A stretch of DNA of 7,000 nt, taken from positions 1-7,000 of the forward strand of contig JAICKM010000367.1 in assembly GCA_025927935.1 (NCBI GenBank), read 5' to 3'. Of the stretch, positions 1-6,009 are shown piece by piece. The notes beneath the pieces are model-generated. The model saw nothing but the letters and a program-made list of their open reading frames with translations, searched no databases and was not told where the DNA came from. Origin of the DNA: Chloroflexia bacterium (lineage in GTDB: Bacteria; Chloroflexota; Chloroflexia; QHBQ01; JADMIH01). Every line of letters starts with the position of its first letter. Position 1 is the first letter of the stretch. Made by a program: the position numbers and the translations under genes.

Positions 1-398
1 GCACTCACCCAGTGCCCCCAATAGGTGCGTGAAGCGCAGGCCGTGAGCCACTTGCGGGCGTTGGACTCCTTGCTGTCCAGGGCCGCCGCGTCGCGGCGGG
101 GCAGGAGCAGGGCGTCGCCGAGGTCGTACCAGGCCTGGCGGCGGGCGGCCTGCTGCTTCTGGCGGTGGGCGATGCCCAGATCCTGGTCGGTCAGGTGGGT
201 ACGGCAGCCCAGCCGGCCAATCGAGAGGGTGACGAGCACCCCGTTGAGCATTTTGGCGAGCCAGGCGGGTTCGAGCGCGGTGAGGTTGGGTTCGCCCAGG
301 ATCTCGGTCAGGTTGGCGCGCAGGCGGGCCAACTCCGCGGGGGCCGGGAGGGTGGCGGGGCCGGGGGCATGGCCCGGCCCCGGGGCCGGGCGCGGCAT
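1..398 (-). CDS. Partial protein of unknown function, weakly DUF3150-like (5' part, runs off left edge)
   Basis: The minus strand is open from an ATG at 398-396 to the window edge (132 codons, no stop). AAGGAG lies 8 nt upstream (408-413), and the codon choice is strongly GC-biased like the neighbours. Residues 1-20 are a Pro/Ala/Gly-rich tail. They are followed by a helical stretch with LNGVLVTLSIGRLGCRTHL (about 51-69), a DLGI motif (73-76), a basic/Gln segment, LGDALLLP (93-100) and a C-terminal segment ending in YWGHWV (126-131). The order 'VLV-L-IGR, DLG, LG-LLP, ESNAR, WG' recalls DUF3150-type proteins of unknown function. I recognise this from memory only and it could be wrong. The gene is divergent from the LuxR regulator, so the 339-nt gap may control both. 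No catalytic motif is visible. The coding call is fairly sure and the family is tentative. Confidence 0.7.
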   Translation of the reverse strand, partial: MPRPAPGPGHAPGPATLPAPAELARLRANLTEILGEPNLTALEPAWLAKMLNGVLVTLSIGRLGCRTHLTDQDLGIAHRQKQQAARRQAWYDLGDALLLPRRDAAALDSKESNARKWLTACASRTYWGHWVS

Positions 399-407
399 GG
401 GGAGTTC

Positions 408-413
408 TCCTTT
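408..413 (-). promoter_or_regulatory. Ribosome binding site deciding the start of the left-edge gene
   Basis: The minus strand reads AAAGGAG, then about 8 nt, then ATG at 398. This near-consensus Shine-Dalgarno is the main reason to accept a minus-strand gene here instead of the overlapping plus-strand frames. Confidence 0.7.
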
Positions 414-463
414 CACTGGGAGCCGGGAGGTGGGTCATCCACGCCCACCTCGTGCCCATCGCC

Positions 464-489
464 TCCGCCCCGCCGCGCGGCGGGGCGGA
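464..489. repeat. Perfect 26-bp GC-rich palindrome in the divergent intergenic region
   Basis: Each base from T464 to C476 pairs with its partner from G477 to A489, 13 pairs with no mismatch. The symmetry stops at C463/C490. The half-site is TCCGCCCCGCCGC. It lies between the divergent starts at 398 and 738, about 120 nt upstream of the -35 box. It could be a dimeric operator, or a hairpin acting in the leader of either transcript. No T-tract follows on either strand, so a simple intrinsic terminator is unlikely. Palindromes are easier to form by chance in GC-only sequence, but 13 pairs in a row is long. Confidence 0.6.
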
Positions 490-606
490 CTACGCCTCGG
501 GGAGATCCGGGTCCCGGTCGCCGGACGGGCCGCTGGTTTTCCTCGGCAGCGGTGTCGCTCCGCGACCCATGGGCGGTTCGGCCCCGCCACCGCACCGCTG
601 GCCCGC

Positions 607-636
607 TTGACAGCCCGCGCCGGCGCCCCCTACAAT
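607..636 (+). promoter_or_regulatory. Sigma70-like promoter for the LuxR/MalT-type regulator
   Basis: A perfect -35 box TTGACA (607-612) is followed by an 18-nt spacer and a 5/6 -10 box TACAAT (631-636). This lies in a region that is otherwise almost only G and C. Transcription would start near 643-646, giving a leader of about 95 nt before the ATG at 738. The spacer contains the 10-bp palindrome GCGCCGGCGC (617-626), which may be an operator or only a composition effect. Confidence 0.75.
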
Positions 637-737
637 AATCCCACGGCCCCTGCCCGCCGCTCAGCCGCTGCGTGGCCCTGGCCCGCCGGCCCAGCCCGCG
701 GCGGCCCCGCCCCTAGTCGCGTGGGAGAAGGCAACCG

Positions 738-3503
738 ATGCCCAACTATCCGGCCCGCCGAGATACCTCGGCCTCCGGGGACCCGCCCGCGCTCCCGAGT
801 GACCACGAGCTGCTGGTCACGAAACTCGCCCGCCCGGCAGTCGCCGCCAACCTGGTGCCGCGCCCGCGCCTGACCGAGCAACTCCAACGGGGCCGTCACC
901 ACCCGCTCACCCTCCTCGCCGCCCCCGCCGGCTTCGGCAAGACCACCCTGCTCGCCACCTGGCTGGAGCACGCGCTGCTCCCCGCGGCCTGGGTCTCGCT
1001 GGAGCCGGCCGACGACGACCTCGCCCGCTTCTGGTCGTATCTGTTCACCGCCGTCGCGCGGGTCCAGCCGGGCTGTGGGGCCGCCGCCCTGCCGCTCCTG
1101 CATAGCTCGACGCTCGCACCCCCGCCGCCCATTGAAACTGCCCTGACCGCCTGGATCAACGCGCTGGCCGCCCTGCCCCACGAGGTGGCTCTGGTGCTCG
1201 ACGACTACCATCTGATCGCCACCCCGGCGATCCATCGCTCGGTCGCCTATCTCCTCGAGCATCTGCCGCCTGCGCTGCACCTGATCATCGCCACCCGCGC
1301 CGATCCCCCGCTCCCCCTGGCGCGCTTGCGCGCGCGCGGGCACCTCACCGAGATCCGCGCGGCGGATCTGCGCTTCACCGCCGCGGAAGCAGCGGCCTTT
1401 CTGACTCGGGCGCCGGGCCTCGCGCTGGCGGCGGCGGACATTGCGGCCCTGGCGGCGCGCACCGAAGGCTGGATCGCCGGGCTGCACCTGGCCGCTCTCG
1501 CGCTGCAAGGGCACCCAGACGGCGCCGGCTTTGTCATGGCGTTTGCCGGCAGCCACCGCTACATCATTGATTACCTGGTGGAAGAGGTGCTGGCTCGCCA
1601 GCCCGCGCCGGTGCAGACCTTTCTGCTCCAGACGGCCATCCTGGAACGGCTGCACGGCGCCCTCTGCACGGCCATCGTCGGCGGGCCGGGCGACGAGGCC
1701 GGCGGCCAGGCGATGCTGGAGCACCTGGAGCAGGCCAACCTCTTCCTCGTGCCGTTGGACGACGAGCGGCGCTGGTATCGCTACCATCAGCTGTTCGCCG
1801 AGGCGTTGCGCCACCGGTTGCAGCGCGACCATCCGGCACTTGTCCCGGAACTGCATCAGCGCGCGAGCGCGTGGTATGAGCGGCAGGGCCTGCTGCGGGA
1901 AGCCGTGCAGCATGCGCTGGCCGCCGCCGATTTCGCGCAGGCGGCCCGCCTGGTCGAGCAGACGTTCACCGCGCTGGTCCGGCGGGGCGAGATCGCCACC
2001 CTCCACCGCTGGGTCGCCGCGCTGCCGGAGGAGCGGGTGCGCACCAACGTCGAACTGGCCGTGTTGCAGGGCTGGCTCCTGTTCGCCCGCGGCCAGCACG
2101 AGGCGGCGGAACGGCATCTCCAGGCCATCGAGCGCACCTTGCCGGCGGAAACGGCGGGCCAGGCCGCCATCAAGGGCCGCGTCGCCGCCATCCGTGCGTC
2201 GATCGCCATCACGCAGCGCGACCTGCCGCGCACCATCGCGCTCGCGCGGCTGGCGCTGGAGTCTCTGCCGCCGGAGAGCCTGGCCCGCGCGTATGCCGCC
2301 TGGTATCTGGGCAAGGCGCACTGGTTGAGCGGCGCCCTGGCGGCCGCGCGGCGCGCGTTGCCCGAGGCCGTGCGCGTCAGCTGGGAAGTCAACCACCCCT
2401 ACGCCGTCTTTCTCGTGATCCATGATCTGGGGCAACTGCAAGTCCAACAAGGCCAGCTGCATCAAGCCGAGCAGACCTATCGCCAGGCCTTAGAGCAGGC
2501 CCTGGAGCAGGGAGGCCCGCAACCGGCGCTGGGTCCGGCCTACGTAGGCCGGGGCAACCTGGCGCGCGAGTGGAACCAACTGGACGCGGCGACCACTCTG
2601 CTCCAGGAAGGGCTGGCGCTCTGTGAACAGACGGGGAATACGCAGGCGATCTTGCAAGCGTACATCGGCCTGGCCTTCATCCAGCAGGCACAGGGCGATG
2701 CGGATGGGGCCCGCGCGCGGCTACGCCAGGCGCGCCAGATCCAGGCGCGCCAGCCCCACCCCCCGCCCGGTGGTCCCCAGGTGGAAGCGGCGCAAGCCTG
2801 GTTAGCTCTTCGGCAAGGGGATGTGGCGGCGGCCGCGGAGTGGGCAAGGAGCAGCGGGCTCAGCCTCGACCAGAAACTCACCCATCTGCGGGAGCGTGAG
2901 TATCTGACGGTGGTGCGCGTGCTCCTCGCGCAGGGGCGGCCCGCCGAGGCCGCGCGGTGGCTGGCCACGCTGCGGCCCTTGGCCGAGGCGCAGGGCCGGG
3001 CGGGCAGCGTGATCGAGCTGCTGATGCTGCAAGCCGAAGCCTTGCACGCTTCCGGCGATACGAGTCAGGCTATCGAGCGGCTCGCGCACGCACTCGCTCT
3101 GGCCGAACCGGAGGGCTATGTCCGCCTCTTTGTGGACGAAGGCGCAGCGATAGCGCATTTGCTGGGGCAGCTGCGCCGCCGGCGGCCGGCGGCTCCCTCC
3201 GGTGCCACGGGCTATCGCGAACACCTTCTGGCCCTGCTGGGCGGTCCAGCAGACGAGGTCGGGCCGCCCGCCGCGGTAGCCGTGCCCACGGCGGCCCCGC
3301 CTGCGCTCGTCGAGCCGTTGAGCGAGCGTGAGCTGGCGGTGCTGCGGCTGATCATCGCGGGCTGCTCCAACCGCGAGATCGCCGAGCGGCTCGTGATCGC
3401 GGTGAGCACGGTGAAGTGGTACGTCAACGCGATCTATGGCAAGCTCCAGGTCGAGAGCCGCACGAAGGCCATCGCGCGCGCCCGGGAACTGGACATCGGG
3501 TAG
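738..3503 (+). CDS. LuxR-family transcriptional regulator, MalT-type large ATP-binding (LAL/STAND) protein
   Basis: This is a 921-aa cytoplasmic regulator. GGGAGAAGG (723-731) precedes the ATG. The Walker A motif APAGFGKTT is at residues 62-70 (Lys68), and the Walker B-like strand ALVLDDYH is at 151-158. The segment ATRADPPLPLARLRARG (185-201) is typical of MalT-type STAND ATPases. A long helical region with TPR-like repeats spans roughly 380-790, with clear examples near 560-590 and 600-670. It is followed by the family motif PEGYVRLFVDEG (791-802) and an Ala/Pro linker (about 840-857). The C-terminal LuxR HTH is at 858-921, with LSERELAVL (861-869) and the recognition helix around STVKWYV (890-896). 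About 900 aa is the usual size for this family. Known members bind ATP, sense a small inducer through the TPR region, oligomerise and activate promoters. The ligand and targets here cannot be read from sequence. The two downstream genes are obvious candidate targets. Confidence 0.93.
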   Translation: MPNYPARRDTSASGDPPALPSDHELLVTKLARPAVAANLVPRPRLTEQLQRGRHHPLTLLAAPAGFGKTTLLATWLEHALLPAAWVSLEPADDDLARFWSYLFTAVARVQPGCGAAALPLLHSSTLAPPPPIETALTAWINALAALPHEVALVLDDYHLIATPAIHRSVAYLLEHLPPALHLIIATRADPPLPLARLRARGHLTEIRAADLRFTAAEAAAFLTRAPGLALAAADIAALAARTEGWIAGLHLAALALQGHPDGAGFVMAFAGSHRYIIDYLVEEVLARQPAPVQTFLLQTAILERLHGALCTAIVGGPGDEAGGQAMLEHLEQANLFLVPLDDERRWYRYHQLFAEALRHRLQRDHPALVPELHQRASAWYERQGLLREAVQHALAAADFAQAARLVEQTFTALVRRGEIATLHRWVAALPEERVRTNVELAVLQGWLLFARGQHEAAERHLQAIERTLPAETAGQAAIKGRVAAIRASIAITQRDLPRTIALARLALESLPPESLARAYAAWYLGKAHWLSGALAAARRALPEAVRVSWEVNHPYAVFLVIHDLGQLQVQQGQLHQAEQTYRQALEQALEQGGPQPALGPAYVGRGNLAREWNQLDAATTLLQEGLALCEQTGNTQAILQAYIGLAFIQQAQGDADGARARLRQARQIQARQPHPPPGGPQVEAAQAWLALRQGDVAAAAEWARSSGLSLDQKLTHLREREYLTVVRVLLAQGRPAEAARWLATLRPLAEAQGRAGSVIELLMLQAEALHASGDTSQAIERLAHALALAEPEGYVRLFVDEGAAIAHLLGQLRRRRPAAPSGATGYREHLLALLGGPADEVGPPAAVAVPTAAPPALVEPLSERELAVLRLIIAGCSNREIAERLVIAVSTVKWYVNAIYGKLQVESRTKAIARARELDIG

Positions 3504-3549
3504 GGGTCCCTCCCGGTTTCTGACCTCCAGAACAACCCACCCCTTTCCC

Positions 3550-3570
3550 CACCCTTGGATGGGTGCTTTC
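3550..3570 (+). terminator. Weak hairpin after the LuxR-type gene, possible terminator
   Basis: CACCC (3550-3554) and GGGTG (3561-3565) form a 5-bp stem with a 6-nt loop, followed by CTTTCC. The stem is short and the T-run is poor, so termination would be partial at best. It matters because it decides whether the downstream pair is in the regulator's operon. Confidence 0.25.
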
Positions 3571-3633
3571 CGACGCGCGCGCGGGCTACACTGCACGTAG
3601 AGTTACGTGGCGGCCGTTGTCGTGAAAGCGAGA

Positions 3634-3639
3634 GAGGAG
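3634..3639 (+). promoter_or_regulatory. Ribosome binding site fixing the start of the Lnt-like gene at 3648
   Basis: GAGGAG ends 8 nt before the ATG at 3648-3650. The frame is also open upstream to an ATG at 3555. Those extra 31 residues are Arg/Gly-rich, overlap the hairpin at 3550-3565 and have no good ribosome binding site, so 3648 is preferred. Confidence 0.7.
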
Positions 3640-3647
3640 CACCCCCC

Positions 3648-5240
3648 ATGTCCACGCGCCCCGGCCCCCCACCGCCCAGCGCGGATCGCTTATCCTATCT
3701 CTGGCTAGCCGTGGCGGCGGCCTTGCTGCTGTTCGCCGGAGGCCGCTGGGTCATCCCGCTGGCCGCCTGGCTCGCGCCCGTGTTTCTGCTGCGTTTCGTG
3801 CGCACGCAGCCCCTGCTGCGGGGCCTGCTGCTGGCCTGGCTCGTCCGGTGGGCGGCCAACGCCCTGACCACCCAGGGCACCATTCTGTATCCCGGCCTCG
3901 TCCCCTATCTCCTGCTCTTGGGCACCACCCTGGTGGCGACCTTGGCCTTCCTGGCCGCCCGCCTCCTCGCGCCGCGGCTCCCCGGCTTTGTCGGCACGCT
4001 GGTCTTTCCCGTGGCCTGCACCACCCTCGAATACCTCAGTTCGTTCGGCCCCTACGGCAGCTTTTATTCCAGCGCGTACTCGCAGTATGGCGACCTGCCG
4101 CTCCTGCAAGTGGTGGCGGTGACGGGCATTTGGGGCCTCACCTTTTTGCTCACCTGGTTCGCTGCGGTGGTCAACTGGGCCTGGGAGCGCGGGTGGGCCG
4201 GGCCCCAGGTGCGTGGTGGCCTGCTGCTCTATGCCGGCGTCCTCGGCGCGGTGCTGGTGGGCGGTAGCGCGCGCCTGGTGTTCTTCCCCCCCACCGCCGC
4301 CCTGGTGCGCGTCGCCGGGCTCAGTGCTTCGCGAACCGCGATTGCGGCGCTCAATCAGCAACTGCCGCCGGCCACGGTGGATTTGCTGTTGGCGGGCCAG
4401 GCCACCCCGGCGGATCGCGCCCGCGCCCGCGCCGCGTACGCCGCACTGGACAATGCGCTCCTGGCCGACAGCCGGCGGGAAGCGCGCGCCGGGGCCAAAA
4501 TCGTCCTCTGGCCCGAACCGTCGGGCATGGGTGCCAACGTCTTGCAAGAAGACGAGCCGGCCCTGATCCAGCAGGCCGGCGCCCTGGCCCATCAGGAAGG
4601 CATCTACCTGGAACTGGGGCTGGGCGTGTTCCTGCTCCCCGGTGGCCCGGCGCCCTTTGCGAAGGACGAAGCCGTCCTGCTGGATCCGGCGGGCCACGTG
4701 GTCTGGACGTACGAAAAGACGCACCCGGCTCCTGGGGAAGACGGTCTCTTCGTCCCGGGCGACGGCCGGGTGCCCCTCGTTGCTAGCCCGTATGGCCGGC
4801 TGGCCGGGGTGATTTGTTTCGATCAGGACTTTCCGGCCCTGATCCGCCAGGCCGGGCAAGGGGGCGCCGACCTGCTGTTCGGGCCGTCCGACGATTGGCA
4901 GGCGATCGATCCGTTCCATGCCCAGCACGCCACGTTCCGGGCGATTGAGAACGGCTTCTCCCTGGTGCGCCAGGCGAGCCGGGGGCTGGCGCTGGCGACC
5001 GATTACGAAGGGCGGGTTCTGGCCGCCGCCGACTACTACACCACCGACCAGCAGGTGCTGGTCGCCTACGTGCCGACGCACGGCGTGCCGACCATCTACG
5101 CCGCGATCGGGGACCTGTTCGCCTGGCTCTGCGTGGGCGGGCTGCTGGCGCTCACCGGCTGGGCGATCCGGCCAAGTCGCCGGCGCCGCAGCGCGGCGCC
5201 GGCAGCCACCCCCCTGCCGGAACCACACCCGGTGGCCTAA
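3648..5240 (+). CDS. Apolipoprotein N-acyltransferase-like membrane nitrilase-family protein
   Basis: This is a 530-aa protein with a hydrophobic N-terminal half and a nitrilase domain, the layout of Lnt. Likely membrane segments are near 17-30, 34-50, 55-69, 84-104, 152-178 and 191-210, plus a C-terminal anchor near 489-507 followed by RRRR. Membrane motifs include FGPYGSFYSSAYSQYG (133-148) and VVAVTGIWGLTFLLTW (155-170). In the nitrilase domain (about 222-475) the triad fits Glu290 (LWPEPSG), Lys357 (YEKTHPAPGE) and Cys390 (GVICFDQDFP). The Lnt-type AIENGFSLVR motif (432-441) follows. Lnt moves an acyl chain from a phospholipid to the N-terminal cysteine of lipoproteins, working at the outer face of the inner membrane. 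Two departures from E. coli Lnt are visible: CYE is CFD here, and the PFGE segment after the lysine is shortened to PGE. The fold and active site are secure. Lipoprotein acylation as the true reaction is only inferred, and another amidase or acyltransferase role is possible. Confidence 0.88.
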   Translation: MSTRPGPPPPSADRLSYLWLAVAAALLLFAGGRWVIPLAAWLAPVFLLRFVRTQPLLRGLLLAWLVRWAANALTTQGTILYPGLVPYLLLLGTTLVATLAFLAARLLAPRLPGFVGTLVFPVACTTLEYLSSFGPYGSFYSSAYSQYGDLPLLQVVAVTGIWGLTFLLTWFAAVVNWAWERGWAGPQVRGGLLLYAGVLGAVLVGGSARLVFFPPTAALVRVAGLSASRTAIAALNQQLPPATVDLLLAGQATPADRARARAAYAALDNALLADSRREARAGAKIVLWPEPSGMGANVLQEDEPALIQQAGALAHQEGIYLELGLGVFLLPGGPAPFAKDEAVLLDPAGHVVWTYEKTHPAPGEDGLFVPGDGRVPLVASPYGRLAGVICFDQDFPALIRQAGQGGADLLFGPSDDWQAIDPFHAQHATFRAIENGFSLVRQASRGLALATDYEGRVLAAADYYTTDQQVLVAYVPTHGVPTIYAAIGDLFAWLCVGGLLALTGWAIRPSRRRRSAAPAATPLPEPHPVA

Positions 5241-5263
5241 ACGACACCAGGGAGCAGACGCCC

Positions 5264-5270
5264 AGGGGAG
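5264..5270 (+). promoter_or_regulatory. Ribosome binding site for the 93-aa protein
   Basis: AGGGGAG lies 7 nt upstream of the ATG at 5278. It selects this start over the in-frame extension reaching back to 4918, which lies inside the Lnt-like gene in another frame. Confidence 0.7.
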
Positions 5271-5277
5271 CATAGGG

Positions 5278-5559
5278 ATGGAAAGCGAGCAAGTCCGTCA
5301 CGAGGTCTACCGGATCGTCGTCCAGGGCCAGCTGGACCGGGAGTGGTCGGAGTGGTTGGAGGGCTTGACGATCACGCGGGTGAGCAGCGGGGAAACCATC
5401 CTGAGCGGCCCACTGGCGGATCAAGCGGCTTTGCACGGCGTGCTGATCAAAATACGCGATCTCGGGCTCCCCTTGCTGGCGCTGGAGCGCCTCGCCCCGG
5501 TAAGGGCGCAGGAGTCCAACCGCGACATCCCCACCGAGGAAGAGGAAGGCGCCGGCTGA
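5278..5559 (+). CDS. Conserved small protein of unknown function (93 aa)
   Basis: The gene has a good ribosome binding site, and its stop is followed by the accessory region. The product has a compact core at residues 10-72 and a charged, acidic tail (TEEEEGAG). The core has YRIVVQGQLD (11-20), WSEWLEGLTI (23-32), GETILSGPLADQAALHG (38-54) and IRDLGLPLLALERL (59-72). I recognise this pattern (Y-I-V-G-LD, W-EW-GL, SGP-DQAALHG, IRDLGLPLL) from small uncharacterised proteins in Chloroflexota and a few other phyla. No enzyme motif, signal peptide, membrane segment or metal site is visible. The core looks like an alpha/beta protein, perhaps a regulatory or binding module, but that is a guess. It starts 37 nt after the Lnt-like stop on the same strand, so cotranscription is likely. 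As I recall, relatives often sit near LuxR-type regulators, and one lies just upstream here. Confidence 0.85.
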   Translation: MESEQVRHEVYRIVVQGQLDREWSEWLEGLTITRVSSGETILSGPLADQAALHGVLIKIRDLGLPLLALERLAPVRAQESNRDIPTEEEEGAG

Positions 5560-5784
5560 GAGGCCCGGCCGCCGCGCTCAGCGCGCCCGCCCGGCGTGAT
5601 GGTCGCGCAGCCGCCGCGCACGACGCGGACACGGCGGCGCGGGGCTAGGTGCGGGTGGTCACGCACGGGCAGCGGCCCAGAATGATCGGCGGGGACCAGG
5701 GGGCCGAGTTCGCCAAATGGGGCGCCCGCGCGGGGGTGCAAGAGGCCGGCGCCCTGTAAGCCCAGGTCAGGCGGCCCCGGTGCA
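5560..5784. other. GC-rich noncoding stretch after the 93-aa gene, possible hairpin and decayed coding remnant
   Basis: No supported gene was found. GCCGCCG (5610-5616) pairs with CGGCGGC (5632-5638), and the stem extends by three pairs (5606-5608 with 5639-5641) if A5609 is bulged out. No T-run follows, so it is a weak terminator candidate for the upstream operon. A plus-strand frame from GTG 5649 to TAA 5757-5759 gives 36 residues including MIGGDQGAEFAKWGAR. It looks protein-like and could be the tail of a lost gene, but it has no ribosome binding site and I recognise no family. Confidence 0.35.
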
Positions 5785-5875
5785 GCCTAATGAATTTTGA
5801 CGATGAAAGTCGGTAAAGCTGGATGGCTTCGGCGCCTGTCGGATTACCGGTTTTCACTGTCAAAATTCATTAGGC
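5785..5875. repeat. 91-bp AT-rich inverted-repeat element, MITE-like
   Basis: The terminal arms match perfectly over 17 bp: GCCTAATGAATTTTGAC (5785-5801) and its reverse complement (5859-5875). Complementarity continues inward to 5816/5844. Across the full 32-nt arms there are four non-Watson-Crick positions, three of them G-T/U wobbles as RNA, and one A-C mismatch (5803/5857). The 27-nt centre (5817-5843) is GC-rich. The arms are AT-rich inside very GC-rich DNA, which suggests foreign origin. Length and symmetry fit a miniature inverted-repeat transposable element, or fused ends of an insertion sequence. No clear target-site duplication is seen. A structured RNA or bidirectional terminator is an alternative. 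No transposase for it is in the window. Confidence 0.65.
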
Positions 5876-5934
5876 GCGGCTGGCGGGTGTCTATGCCGGC
5901 GCGGGCGTCCTGGTAGCGCTGCTCGGTGACGAGA
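5876..5934. other. Short flank (3' exon) of the group II intron, possible coding remnant
   Basis: This 59-nt stretch lies between the inverted-repeat element and the predicted intron 3' end. Read on the minus strand it keeps an open frame (ILVTEQRYQDARAGIDTRQ) with GC-biased codons, which may be a piece of the gene the intron entered. The plus strand is also open here (VYAGAGVLVALLGDENRV), so the coding strand is unclear. I recognise neither. Confidence 0.3.
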
Positions 5935-5974
5935 ATCGGGTAGCCGAGGGCCATTGCTGGCCCTCAGCCCCCTA
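5935..5974 (-). ncRNA. Group II intron domain VI with branch-point A and 3' splice end
   Basis: An 8-bp stem, GAGGGCCA/TGGCCCTC (minus strand 5965-5958 and 5953-5946), is closed by a GCAA tetraloop (5957-5954). Near its base is an A at 5941, seven nt from the end, in the context CTACCCGAT. The CCC after it can pair with the GGG run that opens the domain. An unpaired A at this position is the usual branch point. The intron would end at 5935 (AT). Confidence 0.8.
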
Positions 5975-5975
5975 A

Positions 5976-6009
5976 GAACCGGACATAACTGTCACCAGTT
6001 ATCCGGCTC
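5976..6009 (-). ncRNA. Group II intron domain V
   Basis: This 34-nt hairpin is read on the minus strand. The outer stem is GAGCCGG with CCGGTTC (one G-T pair), then a two-base AT/AT step with a 2-nt GT bulge, then the upper stem AACTG/CAGTT with a GTGA tetraloop (5995-5992). The catalytic AGC triad is present at 6008-6006. Length, bulge position and GNRA loop all match canonical domain V, so this is the firmest evidence for the intron. The maturase stop codon (6010-6008) overlaps its first two bases. Confidence 0.9.

Noticed and set aside
25..873. Plus-strand open frame at the left edge
   Set aside because: It is Arg/Ala-rich with no motif. It covers the minus-strand gene, the intergenic palindrome and promoter, and the start of the regulator in another frame.
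630..2465. Long minus-strand open frame (611 codons) opposite the LuxR-type gene
   Set aside because: It is a shadow of GC-biased codons on the other strand. The translation is rich in Gln/Arg/Gly with no family motif, while the plus strand encodes an unmistakable STAND/LuxR protein.
3555..3647. 31-residue N-terminal extension of the Lnt-like protein
   Set aside because: It has no good ribosome binding site, overlaps a hairpin after the previous gene, and is not hydrophobic. The ATG at 3648 has GAGGAG at ideal spacing.
3705..5273. Long minus-strand open frame (522 codons) opposite the Lnt-like gene
   Set aside because: Same composition effect. The product is low-complexity and has no ribosome binding site, while the plus strand has the nitrilase triad and membrane segments.
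5645..5863. 72-codon minus-strand frame starting inside the inverted-repeat element
   Set aside because: No ribosome binding site and no recognisable motif. The frame runs through the repeat arm and a noncoding gap.
5785..5875. CRISPR repeat or integron attC site
   Set aside because: There is only one inverted pair and no repeat-spacer periodicity. The arms lack the R/L box core sites of attC, and no integron integrase is present.
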